Shown here: in pieces, positions 30,286 to 41,028 of the stretch | Numbering within the stretch: the stretch's first letter is position 1 | Layout: the number at the start of each line of letters is the position of its first letter | From: Bacteroidales bacterium | GTDB taxonomy: Bacteria; Bacteroidota; Bacteroidia; Bacteroidales; GCA-2748055 | NCBI GenBank assembly: GCA_029931975.1 | Contig: JAOZQY010000006.1 | Location: 47,865 to 111,864 of the forward strand | Length of the DNA stretch: 64,000 nucleotides | Direction of reading: 5' to 3' | Made by a program: the position numbers and the translations under genes | Notes under the pieces: generated by a model | Seen by the model: only the letters and a program-made list of their open reading frames with translations | What the model was told of the DNA's origin: nothing | Database searches by the model: none

Positions 30286-30318
30286 AGAGAGAGAGTGTAC
30301 CTTTCGATACACTCTCTC
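30286..30318 (-). terminator. Terminator-like hairpin between convergent genes
   Basis: gagagagtgta (30289-30299) / tacactctctc (30308-30318), 11-bp perfect stem, 8-nt loop; minus strand then reads tcttttgt. Confidence 0.6.
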
Positions 30319-30341
30319 GGGAGTAGTTTGGAGTTTGTAGT

Positions 30342-30896
30342 TTAGAGTCTTATGCTAACCCCAAGCGTCAGATATGCAATACCGTATCCCAGTTGAGCAA
30401 AGGCAGCAAATTGTTCGGCGAAATAGTAGCGGGCACCCACAAAACCAGAAAAGATAAATCCTCCAGAAGTTGCGCCATAATCCCAGCCTGTAGGTGTGCC
30501 GAATTCCGTGGCGCTGGCAATGTTGTATCCCAGCAATACCCCTGCATAGGTATCCAGCTTGTCAACCAGTGGATAGTGGAACAGCCCTCCGGCACCAACA
30601 ATGATGTTGGAGTATTTGTATCCCCACCCGAGGTAGTCGTATTTGTATGAGCTATAACCCAAATATCCCGCGACACCGATCACACCCTTTTCAAGGATCT
30701 CGTCTGCGACGGCATGTTCAAAGGAAACAGAAACCGGGGGTACACCCTTGGTGTAATAGGATCCGCTATAGAGTGTGTTTCCAAGTCCGATTCCAAGGTT
30801 TAATACATTATCTCCAAGGTTGAACATGCTCTCCTGGGCCCGGAGGACGGGCAGTGTGAACAGAAGGGCGACAGTAAATACTAATAATTTTTTCAT
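30342..30896 (-). CDS. Outer membrane beta-barrel protein
   Basis: MKKLLVFTVALLFTLPVLRAQ signal; Gly/aromatic-rich beta-strand pattern ending YLTLGVSIRL. Confidence 0.75.
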   Translation of the reverse strand: MKKLLVFTVALLFTLPVLRAQESMFNLGDNVLNLGIGLGNTLYSGSYYTKGVPPVSVSFEHAVADEILEKGVIGVAGYLGYSSYKYDYLGWGYKYSNIIVGAGGLFHYPLVDKLDTYAGVLLGYNIASATEFGTPTGWDYGATSGGFIFSGFVGARYYFAEQFAAFAQLGYGIAYLTLGVSIRL

Positions 30897-31118
30897 TTTA
30901 TAAATTTTAGGGTTACCATCCCGCTGGGGATGTTTCATGATATGAATTTACAATCTTTTTGATTGTTTCCGAATGAAATAGAAGAAATTTTTTTCACCAC
31001 TCTCTAGAAAGTAGTATTGATAGCTAAGATTCTGGTGAAAGAAGGCTCGTACATCACTTATTTTAGGATTAACTGCTGGAATAATTTCTATCTTTATTCC
31101 CACACCAAATCCGGAGTT

Positions 31119-32150
31119 ATGAATATTGAGAAGCACTTGTTTGGAACAACACCTGAAGGTAAAGAAGTGTTAAAGTATACCTTGAAAAATCACCATGGGA
31201 TGGAGGTGGATATCATTACCTATGGCGGAATCATCACAGCTATCAGGGTTCCTGATAAAAAGAATGAACCGGGCGATGTGGTGCTGGGATTCGACACCCT
31301 GGAAGATTACCTGGGCGACCATCCCTATTTTGGAGCCATGATAGGAAGGGTTTGTAATCGTGTAGGTAAGTCGCGCTTCGAACTGGAGGGAAGGATCTTT
31401 CATGTTACAGCCAATGAAGGGGTCAATCACTTGCACGGCGGAACCAAAGGCTTTGATAAGCAGGTGTGGACATCCTATAGTCAGAAGACGCCCGACCAGG
31501 TCTCCCTGTTTTTAGGTTATGAGAGCGCAGATGGGGAGGAGGGTTATCCCGGAACTCTGATGGTGGAGGTGGAGTATTCACTGAACGACAAGAATGAGCT
31601 GGGGATCAGTTGCCGTGCTAAAAGTGATAAGTCCACCCATGTGAATCTGACCAATCATAGCTATTTCAATCTGAATAATTGTGAAGGCACCATCCGGGAA
31701 CATGAACTGATGATTGCTGCAGATCGCATTACTGAACTGGATGAGGAGAGCATCCCCACGAGTAAGATACTTCCGGTGGAGTCGACCCCTTACGATTTCA
31801 GACTCTCCAGGGAAATTGGCGAAGATATTGATAAGGTGGAACCGGGTTACGATATCAATTATGTGTTGGATATGGAAACACGGGAGCTTTCACGGGTGGC
31901 GGCAGTTCACGATCCCCATTCAGGCAGAACCATGGAGGTTTTGACCACCCTTCCGGGCATTCAGCTCTATACCTCCAATCATGTGAATGGAATCAGGGGT
32001 AAGGGAGGTAAGGTATATGAGAAACATTGTGCGGTATGCCTGGAGACCCAGTTCTTCCCTGACAGTCCCAATCAAGCTCACTTCCCATCCACGGTATTAA
32101 TGCCGGGGGAAGAATTTTCGGCAGTGACTATTTACCGTTTCAGCAAATAG
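31119..32150 (+). CDS. galM: Aldose 1-epimerase (galactose mutarotase)
   Basis: GGIITAIRVPDKKNEPGDVVLGFDTLEDY, NEGVNHLHGGTKGFDKQVW, NLTNHSYFNLN, GIQLYTSNHVNG. Confidence 0.92.
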   Translation: MNIEKHLFGTTPEGKEVLKYTLKNHHGMEVDIITYGGIITAIRVPDKKNEPGDVVLGFDTLEDYLGDHPYFGAMIGRVCNRVGKSRFELEGRIFHVTANEGVNHLHGGTKGFDKQVWTSYSQKTPDQVSLFLGYESADGEEGYPGTLMVEVEYSLNDKNELGISCRAKSDKSTHVNLTNHSYFNLNNCEGTIREHELMIAADRITELDEESIPTSKILPVESTPYDFRLSREIGEDIDKVEPGYDINYVLDMETRELSRVAAVHDPHSGRTMEVLTTLPGIQLYTSNHVNGIRGKGGKVYEKHCAVCLETQFFPDSPNQAHFPSTVLMPGEEFSAVTIYRFSK

Positions 32151-34112
32151 ATGTCCAGATACCACATCATACTCCTGGTCCTAGCCCTGTCTGTCCCGGC
32201 AAAAGCACAGGTATATCACTCCTGTTCCCTTCATCAGCCTTCGGGGAAGGTGTATGAGAATCCCCTGAATGAAAAGTGGCTCTCCGCCTACGATGTAAAG
32301 CACTATTCCCTTAGCCTGGAAGTTGATAATAAAAGCACCCAAATTGCAGGGGCCGCTGAGTTGGTTTTTGAGGCTACCCGGGACATGGATACCCTGGTAT
32401 TGCAACTGCAGAATGGACTGGATGTTAGCGGGATCATGTTTAACGAGGATATTAGAAGCACGGTATATCCTGCAGGAAATGAGCTTGATTTTGTACATCA
32501 AAATGCCGCCATCTACATCACTCTGGACCAGACCCTCCAGCAAGGTGAACTGGTACGGGTAAAGATTATGTACGGAGGCGAAGCTGGTCGTGACCGTGGT
32601 TTTTTTGCGGGTATTAGTAACAAAAAAGGAACGGACTACGGCTTTGATGTGACCTATACACTGTCAGAGCCACTAAATGCCCGGGACTGGTTCCCGGTAA
32701 AGCAGGTGCTGGAGGATAAAATCGATTCGGTCACAATGAAGCTGATTTGTGATAAGAGTCTTCTGGCCGGATCCAACGGCCTCCTTGTTCAGGTTGAAGA
32801 TGAGGGTGATGATCATATCCTGACCTGGAAAACATACTATCCCATGGCCTATTACCTGCTCTCATTTTCCGTGGCAGAGTATGTGGATTACTCCTTTTAT
32901 GCGCCCCTTTCAGATGAGAATGACTCGGTTTTGGTGCAGAACTTCATCTACAATACGGAAGAGGTGCTGACCGACTGGAAGGAAGGAATCGATAATACAG
33001 GAGCCTTTATTACCCTTTACTCGCAGCTGCTTTGCGATTACCCCTTTGCGAAGGAGAAATACGGGCACTGTATGGCACCCATGGGTGGAGGAATGGAACA
33101 CCAGACCATGACCACACTTCAGAATTTCAAATATTTCCTGGTGGCCCATGAACTGGCCCACCAGTGGTTTGGCGACCATATTACCTGTGGCAACTGGCAA
33201 GATATCTGGATCAATGAAGGCTTTGCCTCCTACATGGAGTATGTGGCAGCAGAGCATCTCCTGGGCGAGGAGGAAGCAGCCGACTGGATTGAGAATGCCA
33301 TTTCCATTGCCCTTGGAGAGCCGGAGGGATCGGTTTATGTCCCGGCAGCGGAGGTGGAAAATGACTACCGGCTCTTTAGCTACGGACTGAGTTACAAGAA
33401 AGGGGCCCTGCTGCTCCATATGATTCGCTTTATGCTGGACGACAAGGAGCTTTTTTTCGAGGTCTTGAGTACCTACCTCAATCGCTATCAGAGCGGACTT
33501 GCCACCGGGGCAGATTTCCAGGCCATCCTGGAGGAGGTGAGCCAGATGGATTTCTCCTGCTTCTTCGACCAGTGGTATTATGGAGAGGGCTACCCCATCT
33601 TTCAGCTCTTTTGGGAGCAGGCAGGCGACAGCCTCCTGATTCGGAGTGAACAAAGCACTTCTGCAGCCCTGGTGACCCCGCTGTTCCAGGTGCCTTTCGA
33701 GCTGGAAATTGTTTATCTGAACGGACTGCGGGAACGAGTGAGGCTCATGCAGGAGAACAATGAGGAGGAATTCTCTGTTCCGGTGGAAGGGTTGGTGGAT
33801 CGCATTATTTTCGATCCCGATAATCATCTTCTTAAAACTGCAACAGTGAGTCAGAAACTTCCTGTGGACAAACCCTATCATTATGGCCCTAACCCGGTTA
33901 CCCGCGAATTGATAATCCAGTTCTCCAATGTTGCTGTGATCGAAAACGTACGTATCTCCAACCTCGCAGGACAGGAAGTCTATAGAGATAGCGGTACTTC
34001 AAATCCGCTGATCCTTAACCTATCCACACTGGCCGACGGTCCATATCTTCTGGAACTTACAAGTGCCTCAAAAACTTACCAGGAGCGCATTGTTAAGGTT
34101 TCGGGTAATTAG
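32151..34112 (+). CDS. M1-family aminopeptidase with T9SS C-terminal sorting domain
   Basis: MGGGMEHQTM, VAHELAHQWFGDHITCGNWQDIWINEGFA; C-terminus GPNPVTRELIIQF...ISNLAGQEVYRD...LADGPYLLELTSASKTYQERIVKV. Confidence 0.92.
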   Translation: MSRYHIILLVLALSVPAKAQVYHSCSLHQPSGKVYENPLNEKWLSAYDVKHYSLSLEVDNKSTQIAGAAELVFEATRDMDTLVLQLQNGLDVSGIMFNEDIRSTVYPAGNELDFVHQNAAIYITLDQTLQQGELVRVKIMYGGEAGRDRGFFAGISNKKGTDYGFDVTYTLSEPLNARDWFPVKQVLEDKIDSVTMKLICDKSLLAGSNGLLVQVEDEGDDHILTWKTYYPMAYYLLSFSVAEYVDYSFYAPLSDENDSVLVQNFIYNTEEVLTDWKEGIDNTGAFITLYSQLLCDYPFAKEKYGHCMAPMGGGMEHQTMTTLQNFKYFLVAHELAHQWFGDHITCGNWQDIWINEGFASYMEYVAAEHLLGEEEAADWIENAISIALGEPEGSVYVPAAEVENDYRLFSYGLSYKKGALLLHMIRFMLDDKELFFEVLSTYLNRYQSGLATGADFQAILEEVSQMDFSCFFDQWYYGEGYPIFQLFWEQAGDSLLIRSEQSTSAALVTPLFQVPFELEIVYLNGLRERVRLMQENNEEEFSVPVEGLVDRIIFDPDNHLLKTATVSQKLPVDKPYHYGPNPVTRELIIQFSNVAVIENVRISNLAGQEVYRDSGTSNPLILNLSTLADGPYLLELTSASKTYQERIVKVSGN

Positions 34113-34139
34113 ATTGAGACAGGACTCTTGAGTCTGCCT

Positions 34140-36305
34140 CTATTTTATAAGGAATTCTTTGGGAGGTGTTGCCCCTAAAAGGTTCTCCACAAAGTAATCC
34201 CAACGCCTGCGCATAATATAGCGACTGTCGCCACCATAACCATGGCGGGCATTGGGGAGGATTAAGAAATCAAAATCCTTGTTTGCCTTTATCAGTGCAT
34301 CTGCTACCAGGTAAGTATTATATGGAGGCACATTGTCATCCATACCGCCATGAATAAGCAAGAGTTTTCCTTTTAAATTCTCAGCATAGCTTTGATTGGC
34401 CTGCGACATATAGTTGGAAACCCCTTCACTGTTCTTGACTTCCAGGCCAATATATCTTTCTCCCCAGTCATCTTCATAGTTTCGGCTATCGTGATTGCCC
34501 GACTCTGAAATGCCAACTTTGAAGAAATCGGGATATTTAAACATGGCAGCGGCAGTGGCAAATCCTCCTCCGGAGTGTCCCCAGATGCCCACGCGTTCCA
34601 GGTCCGGAAAATTGTACTTTTCTTCCAATTGCTTTAAGCCTGATACCTGGTCCGACAGAGTGTTCTCTCCCATATCGCCATAGCAGGCATCGTGAAATGA
34701 TTTACACCGGTTGGGATTACAACTTCCTTCCAGGGCCACAACCACAAATCCCAGTTCGGCCAGGGCTTGCCTGTCTCCATTGGCTGCACGAAAGCCCCAA
34801 TAACCCACACTGCCCCCCTGGGGTCCGGGATAGATATAGACAATTACCGGGTACTTTTTGCTGCTGTCTATTTTGGCAGGAGTATATAAGAGCCCATATA
34901 AATCCCAGCGCTCATTGGCCGATTTGACGGTGAAGGGTGTGGGAGGCTTCCAGCCGCCAGCTACCAGCCGGGAAATATCAGTCTTTTCCAGAAGGACAAG
35001 TACTTCACCATGTGTATTTCTCACCTCATATACCGAAGGTACATCGGGCTGAGAATAGGAGTCGATAAAATATTCCCCATCCGGAGAGAACTGTACACTA
35101 TGATCACCAGTTTCAGGAGTTAGCAGTGTTAAATTTTCCCCGCTGAAATCCACACGATACAGATGCCGGTAATAAGGATTTTGTTTCATTTCCTTTCCAC
35201 TGGCCACAAAATAGATAAGCCGGTTCTCCTGATCTACTCTCACTATCTGCCTTACCACATAGTTGCCAGAGGTGATTTGATGTTTTAATGTCCCTGTGAT
35301 CGCATCATATAAATAGAGATGTCCCCAGTCACTTCTTTCCGAGTACCAGATAATTTCGTTGGTCTCAGAGAGATATGTCCAATTGATGGAGCCCTGTCCC
35401 GATTCATATTGTGTAGCCACGATCTCTTCAAAGATCTCTTTCACCTCACCAGTTTCGCAATCGGCCATTCTCACATATTCCTTCTTATGGTCGCGGCTGG
35501 TGGAGACAAAAACCAGCTGTTTGCTGTCCTCACTCCAGGCCACATCATCGAACCCACCCTCGCAGGAGATATCATCACAGAGAGTTCCTCTTCGGGCATC
35601 GGGAGCCAGCTTCAGTCGAATTATCTGCGGTTTTGACTTTATATCAATAATAACCCGGTGTATCCTTATAATATCCTCATCGCCGGGCAGGGGATACTTC
35701 CATTGCTTAAGCACCGGAGCCCCAACTTTTGTTTTCACCAGATACATATCACTGACATGCCGCTGATCCTGTTGAAACGTAGCAATTTTTTTTGAATCGG
35801 GCGACCAACTGAGGATGGGCCTGTCGCTATGTTTCCATCCTGCATTATCTGTGGCATAGCCAAAATTCTCCACTCCATCGGTGGTTAGCGCTATTTCCGA
35901 CCCTGTTTCAACTTCTTTCATCCATAAGTTCCAATCCCTGATAAAAGCAAGATAACTGCCATCGGGCGACAAGACCTCATTGCGGGATATTCTTCTTGTT
36001 TCTTCATCCACAGAAGCCATTTCAAACAGTTCTTTCCTGGAGTCTGCTTTAATTGTTGTCCAGTCGACCGGATCAAGTAATTTGTATTCCGTGTGATTTT
36101 CCGTCACAGACTTGTACCAGAGTCTGCCATCTGCCAACCATTGAGGCCTGATGGCATTATCTACCAGTTTATTGACATGACCGCTAAGCATCTCAGCGGC
36201 ATGCTGGTAATCGGCTTCTGTATATGTTTTCGTGTTTTGTCCATAAGTCAAAGGGAAACATAGAAGAGAAAATAAATAGGAAAGGGCTGTCAGTTTACTT
36301 TTCAT
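34140..36305 (-). CDS. S9 family peptidase (DPP IV-type)
   Basis: 721 aa; YIYPGPQGGSVG, VGIWGHSGGGFATAAAMFKYPDFFKVGIS, DDNVPPYNT, NARHGYGG. Confidence 0.92.
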   Translation of the reverse strand: MKSKLTALSYLFSLLCFPLTYGQNTKTYTEADYQHAAEMLSGHVNKLVDNAIRPQWLADGRLWYKSVTENHTEYKLLDPVDWTTIKADSRKELFEMASVDEETRRISRNEVLSPDGSYLAFIRDWNLWMKEVETGSEIALTTDGVENFGYATDNAGWKHSDRPILSWSPDSKKIATFQQDQRHVSDMYLVKTKVGAPVLKQWKYPLPGDEDIIRIHRVIIDIKSKPQIIRLKLAPDARRGTLCDDISCEGGFDDVAWSEDSKQLVFVSTSRDHKKEYVRMADCETGEVKEIFEEIVATQYESGQGSINWTYLSETNEIIWYSERSDWGHLYLYDAITGTLKHQITSGNYVVRQIVRVDQENRLIYFVASGKEMKQNPYYRHLYRVDFSGENLTLLTPETGDHSVQFSPDGEYFIDSYSQPDVPSVYEVRNTHGEVLVLLEKTDISRLVAGGWKPPTPFTVKSANERWDLYGLLYTPAKIDSSKKYPVIVYIYPGPQGGSVGYWGFRAANGDRQALAELGFVVVALEGSCNPNRCKSFHDACYGDMGENTLSDQVSGLKQLEEKYNFPDLERVGIWGHSGGGFATAAAMFKYPDFFKVGISESGNHDSRNYEDDWGERYIGLEVKNSEGVSNYMSQANQSYAENLKGKLLLIHGGMDDNVPPYNTYLVADALIKANKDFDFLILPNARHGYGGDSRYIMRRRWDYFVENLLGATPPKEFLIK

Positions 36306-36424
36306 GGTGTATTATGTATAAAAATCATAATTGCTACAATAACGTTATTCTTATCGTAAAACAGGGTTTTTCCTTAACTCTCTTTTACTAATTTTGAGAC
36401 ACTTTTCGAATTAATTTACAAATT

Positions 36425-37114
36425 ATGCAAAACACACTTACAAATAAAAAAGATAGTTTTATTGAATTTGACGCGAGGCCCTTAAAAGGCAATTTTCTTC
36501 TTGCAATCCTTAAGAAAGCAAAGATTATGGCCATTGGTGAAGGAATGAAAGTGATTCAGAATTTCGAGCCAATCCCCTTGTATTCTACTATGAAAAATAT
36601 TGGTTTTGATTCAGAAACCGAACAGTTAGAGGATGGATCTTATGCGGTCTACTTTTACAGGACCGAAATAAAAGATGCCGACGATGTTGAGTTGCCATTG
36701 AAGCCGATTGTTATGCCCCGGTATGCCGATATTGATAAGGCTATTGCCGACCTTACCGTAAATTTTTGGGACAATATCTGGAATAAGGAAAATCCGTTTA
36801 TTGAATTAAAAACCAAATTTCTACTTTCACTATCCAATGCTGTAGGTTCAGGCAGGATAAAGCAAGCAACCCGCGAACTTATAAAAGCCTATTATTTAGG
36901 AGTTACTGTAGAGGAATTTGATGAATTATTTGCACTGTTTATCTGGAACCAAGGCATAGGACATTTCTCTTCCGAATTGGCCCAGTCTCCGCTTTTCAAG
37001 GCATACATTACCATCAAAAATTCTGAAAAGAAAGGGAAATCAAAAAATGAAATCATGGCGGTTCTTACAGAGACTTTTGGAGAGAAAAATCCGGAAACAG
37101 GATTTAGCAAATAA
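36425..37114 (+). CDS. DUF2249-like N-terminus plus AhpD/carboxymuconolactone decarboxylase-like helical C-terminus
   Basis: FIEFDARPLKGNFLLAILKKAKIMAIGEGMKVIQNFEPIPLYSTMKNIGFDSE resembles DUF2249; then a helical AKQATRELIKAYYLGVT-type segment. Upstream TAATTTTG box. Confidence 0.55.
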   Translation: MQNTLTNKKDSFIEFDARPLKGNFLLAILKKAKIMAIGEGMKVIQNFEPIPLYSTMKNIGFDSETEQLEDGSYAVYFYRTEIKDADDVELPLKPIVMPRYADIDKAIADLTVNFWDNIWNKENPFIELKTKFLLSLSNAVGSGRIKQATRELIKAYYLGVTVEEFDELFALFIWNQGIGHFSSELAQSPLFKAYITIKNSEKKGKSKNEIMAVLTETFGEKNPETGFSK

Positions 37115-37166
37115 AAATCCATTCAATAAAATTAGATCATTGAATACACCTTAATACTCACTATCC

Positions 37167-39767
37167 ATGAAACTGAAGACCCTGACGATTATTGGCCTGG
37201 TATCACTGCTTATTTCCTGTGATGGCTACCGACATCCCTACCAAAATACCAATCTTGATTTTGAAACCAGGGCGGCTGACCTGGTCTCCCGGATGACCCT
37301 GGAGGAGAAGGTGAGTCAGCTTACCCACTATGCGGATGCGGTGGAGCACCTGGGTATTCCAGAGTATAACTGGTGGAATGAATGTTTGCACGGGGTGGCC
37401 CGTTCGGGTAAGGCCACGGTCTTTCCACAGGCCATCGGGATGGCAGCCACTTTTGACCGTAAGCTGATGTTTCGCATGGCCGATATAACTTCCACCGAGG
37501 CCAGGGCCAAGTACCATGACTATTTCTCCAGGGGAAAACACGGGATGTACCAGGGACTCACTTTCTGGTCGCCCAATATCAATATCTTCAGGGACCCCAG
37601 GTGGGGAAGGGGGCAAGAGACTTATGGGGAGGATCCTTATCTGACCGGTGAGATGGGAGTGCAGTTCATAAAAGGCCTGCAGGGGGATGATCCGCGATAT
37701 TTGAAAACAGTGGCCACATCCAAGCATTATATGGTGCACAGTGGACCGGAACCATCGCGTCATAGCTTTGATGCAGTGGTGAGTGAGCGGGATTTCAGGG
37801 ATACCTACCTGCCTGCATTTAAGAAGACCATAGAGAAAGGACATGCCTATTCGGTAATGTGTGCCTATAACCGCTATATGGGCTTACCCTGCTGCGGAAG
37901 TGCTCCCTTGCAGGAAGAACTATTGCGCGGGGAACTGGGTTTCCAGGGCTACATTGTTTCTGACTGCGGTGCCATCAATGATTTTCACACCGGTCACAAC
38001 GTGGTTAAAACACGTGAGGAGGCTGCTGCTCTGGGTGTATTGTCCGGAACTGATCTCAATTGCGGAAATCAGTATGAGGGACTGGTTGAAGCAGTTAAAC
38101 AGGGACTGATCAACGAGCAGGAAATCGATGTGCATGTTCAACGGCTTATGCTGGCCAGGATGAAGCTGGGAATGTTCGATCCTGAAGACATGTTACCCTG
38201 GTCCGCTTACCCTGTGGATACACTGGCTGTGGAAGCTCATATTGAAGTGGCCCGGGAGATGGCCAGGGAGTCCATCGTTCTTCTGAAAAATGACAGAAAT
38301 TCACTGCCTCTCAGCAAGGACCTGAAGCGGGTGGCTGTTATCGGACCCAATGCCAATAATGTGGATGTACAAAACGGGAACTACAATGGGACACCTGTGG
38401 AAGCTGTCAGCGTTCTGGAGGGCATCAGGGCCAAACTTGGAGCAGATGCCGAAGCGCGCTATGCACAGGGTTCTCCACACCACAGTGGCTTGCCTTACCT
38501 GAGTGCGATCCCCGGAGAAGTTTTGTTCAGCGATAAGGAGCAGACTAAAAAAGGTCTGGAGGCAGCCTATTACCCGAATCTGACCGGGGAAGGAGCGCCG
38601 GTTCTCGAGCGTACCGATGCAAATATTGACTTCCTGTGGTGGGATGGGGAACCACCTGTTGAGGGGATGAGTGATGATGACTACTCTGTGGAGTGGAGCG
38701 GCTACCTGGTTCCGCGCAGGAGTGGTACCCACGCCCTTGGGGCCTATGGTAAATATTTCCAATTCATCTTTGAGGGAGATACACTGATACAGCACAACAA
38801 TATACACCACCCCGACAAGATCTATCGTAATGTGGAACTGGTGGAAGGGAAGCCTTATAAAATCAAGCTGGTGATCCAGGACCGTCATGGGGATGCAAGC
38901 TGCATGCTCCACTGGGAAGAACCAGGTCTTCCGCTGGTCTGGGAGGCACTTCAGGCTGCCCGCTGGGCCGATCAGGTGGTGATGGTGATGGGACTCACCC
39001 CGCGACTGGAAGGGGAGGAGATGAGGGGCCTTGAACTGGAGGGTTTTAATGCAGGCGATCGTACCTCCCTGGATCTGCCTGCTGTTCAGCGCAGTCTGAT
39101 TCGTCAGATTGTCGCCACCGGGAAGCCGGTAACCCTGGTTCTGATGACCGGCTCAGCGGTTTCCATTTCACGGGAAGATGAAATAGTACCGGCCATTCTT
39201 CAGGCATGGTATGGAGGAGAGACTGCCGGAGAGGCTGTGGCTGATGTCCTGTTTGGCGATTATAATCCGACCGGCCGTTTGCCGGTGACCTTCTACCGCT
39301 CGGTGGATGATCTGCCTCCCTTTGAGAACTATGACATGGAGGGCCGGACCTATCGCTACTATGAAGGAGAGGTTCTCTATCCCTTTGGCTATGGATTGAG
39401 CTATACAAGCTTCAGCTACGATAACCTTATCCTGGAGAAGAATGAGATTGGAACAGATGAAAGTATTACAGTGAGCGTGGATGTGAGCAATGCCGGTGAC
39501 AGGGATGGGGTTGAGGTGGTTCAGTTATATATCCGTGATCTGGAATCAAAGGAAGTCCGACCACTGAGAGATCTCAGGGGTTTTGAACGGGTGCCGGTTA
39601 AAGCCGGGCAGACCATAGTGGCTACCATGATACTGGGTCCGGATGAACTGGCATACTACGATACAGAAAAGGGAGACTATCTGGTGGAATCCGGATTATA
39701 CGAGATTATGGTAGGTCCCTCATCGGACACACTTATGATGTTGAAAACAGAGCTGCTGGTCAGGTAA
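37167..39767 (+). CDS. GH3 beta-glycosidase (xylosidase-type) lipoprotein with PA14 insert
   Basis: Lipobox LISC; YNWWNECLHGVARSG, GYIVSDCGAINDFH, PA14-like GLEAAYYPNLTGEG...WSGYLVPRRSGTHALGAYG, YPFGYGLSYTSF, C-terminal Fn3-like. Confidence 0.93.
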   Translation: MKLKTLTIIGLVSLLISCDGYRHPYQNTNLDFETRAADLVSRMTLEEKVSQLTHYADAVEHLGIPEYNWWNECLHGVARSGKATVFPQAIGMAATFDRKLMFRMADITSTEARAKYHDYFSRGKHGMYQGLTFWSPNINIFRDPRWGRGQETYGEDPYLTGEMGVQFIKGLQGDDPRYLKTVATSKHYMVHSGPEPSRHSFDAVVSERDFRDTYLPAFKKTIEKGHAYSVMCAYNRYMGLPCCGSAPLQEELLRGELGFQGYIVSDCGAINDFHTGHNVVKTREEAAALGVLSGTDLNCGNQYEGLVEAVKQGLINEQEIDVHVQRLMLARMKLGMFDPEDMLPWSAYPVDTLAVEAHIEVAREMARESIVLLKNDRNSLPLSKDLKRVAVIGPNANNVDVQNGNYNGTPVEAVSVLEGIRAKLGADAEARYAQGSPHHSGLPYLSAIPGEVLFSDKEQTKKGLEAAYYPNLTGEGAPVLERTDANIDFLWWDGEPPVEGMSDDDYSVEWSGYLVPRRSGTHALGAYGKYFQFIFEGDTLIQHNNIHHPDKIYRNVELVEGKPYKIKLVIQDRHGDASCMLHWEEPGLPLVWEALQAARWADQVVMVMGLTPRLEGEEMRGLELEGFNAGDRTSLDLPAVQRSLIRQIVATGKPVTLVLMTGSAVSISREDEIVPAILQAWYGGETAGEAVADVLFGDYNPTGRLPVTFYRSVDDLPPFENYDMEGRTYRYYEGEVLYPFGYGLSYTSFSYDNLILEKNEIGTDESITVSVDVSNAGDRDGVEVVQLYIRDLESKEVRPLRDLRGFERVPVKAGQTIVATMILGPDELAYYDTEKGDYLVESGLYEIMVGPSSDTLMMLKTELLVR

Positions 39768-39785
39768 GCTACCCAGACGATCCAA

Positions 39786-40949
39786 TTAGTTTATCCTTTT
39801 GGATCCGTCTCCAATCTCTGCCACATAGAAATCGGCGCTAAGGCCGGTCCGTTCTTTATACCTGAGACCCACTTCGCGGATAAAGGTTTCAACCTGGTCC
39901 TCTTCGACGATGCTAACAGTGCATCCGCCAAAGCCGGCTCCGGTCATTCTGCTGCCAATGGTTCCTTCCACTTTTCGAGCTTCCTCTACCAGGGTATCCA
40001 GCTCTTTACCGGTCACTTCATAATCGTCCCGAAGCGAATCATGGGATTGGTTCATGAGTTGTCCGAAGGATATAATGTCGCCCTTATTAAGGGCTTCAAT
40101 GGCAGCCAGTGTTCGGGTGTTTTCAGTGATCACATGACGTGCTCTTCTCTTCTCCGTTTCATCAGAAATCAGATGGGAGAGGGCATTGAACTCGTCCAGG
40201 TTCAAATCGCTCAAATGTTTGATTTTTTTCTCCTTGCGAATGCTCTCAACGGCAGATTCACACTGAGCCCTTCGCTCGTTGTACTTTGAGTCGGCCAGAC
40301 CCCTGCGCTTGTTGGTGTTGGCAATTACAATCTTCATCCCATCCAGTTTCAGTGGAACACGCTCGTAATCAAGCGTATCACAATTTAGAAACAGGGCATG
40401 ATCACTGGCTCCCATAGCCGATGCAAACTGGTCCATGATGCCACAATTTACACCCACAAAATTATTCTCGGCACTCTGTGAAATTTTTACCAGTTCCATG
40501 CGGTCCTTTCCAAAGGCAAAAATCTCGTTCATGGCAAAGGCCGTAACCATCTCTATGGAGGCCGATGAGGAGAGTCCGGCACCATTGGGAATATCGCCAG
40601 AATAGAGCAGGTCCACTCCTTCAATCTCTTTCGATTTATTCCGGAGTTCGTTCAGCACTCCCACCGGATAATTGAACCAGGATTTCCCTTCCTTCTCGAA
40701 AGGCTCATCCAGCTTCACTTCGCCGCGGTGATCGAAATTGGTGGTGGCGAAACGAACCATCCGCCTGTCATTTCTTCGTAGTACCAGGTAAGTGCCAAAA
40801 GAGAGGGCACATGGAAAAACATAACCTCCGTTGTAATCGGTATGCTCTCCGATCAGGTTCACTCGTCCTGGCGAAAAAAAGATGTGAATCTCATTTTTAC
40901 CCTCACCGTACAAACTTATGAAAGTCTCTTTAAGCTCTTTTGAATTCAT
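39786..40949 (-). CDS. galK: Galactokinase
   Basis: GRVNLIGEHTDYNGGYVFPCAL, GDIPNGAGLSSSASIEM, SRMTGAGFGGCTVSIV. Confidence 0.96.
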   Translation of the reverse strand: MNSKELKETFISLYGEGKNEIHIFFSPGRVNLIGEHTDYNGGYVFPCALSFGTYLVLRRNDRRMVRFATTNFDHRGEVKLDEPFEKEGKSWFNYPVGVLNELRNKSKEIEGVDLLYSGDIPNGAGLSSSASIEMVTAFAMNEIFAFGKDRMELVKISQSAENNFVGVNCGIMDQFASAMGASDHALFLNCDTLDYERVPLKLDGMKIVIANTNKRRGLADSKYNERRAQCESAVESIRKEKKIKHLSDLNLDEFNALSHLISDETEKRRARHVITENTRTLAAIEALNKGDIISFGQLMNQSHDSLRDDYEVTGKELDTLVEEARKVEGTIGSRMTGAGFGGCTVSIVEEDQVETFIREVGLRYKERTGLSADFYVAEIGDGSKRIN

Positions 40950-41028
40950 TTTGATAAGATGTTAGGAAAGCCAAATGTAGAAAAAATATCTGATCACTTC
41001 TGGAGCAATTTTACTACTTTAGACTTTT

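Noticed and set aside
32910-33881. 323-aa minus-strand ORF antisense to the M1 aminopeptidase
   Set aside because: Mirror ORF; the plus-strand protein has HELAHQWFG and a T9SS tail.
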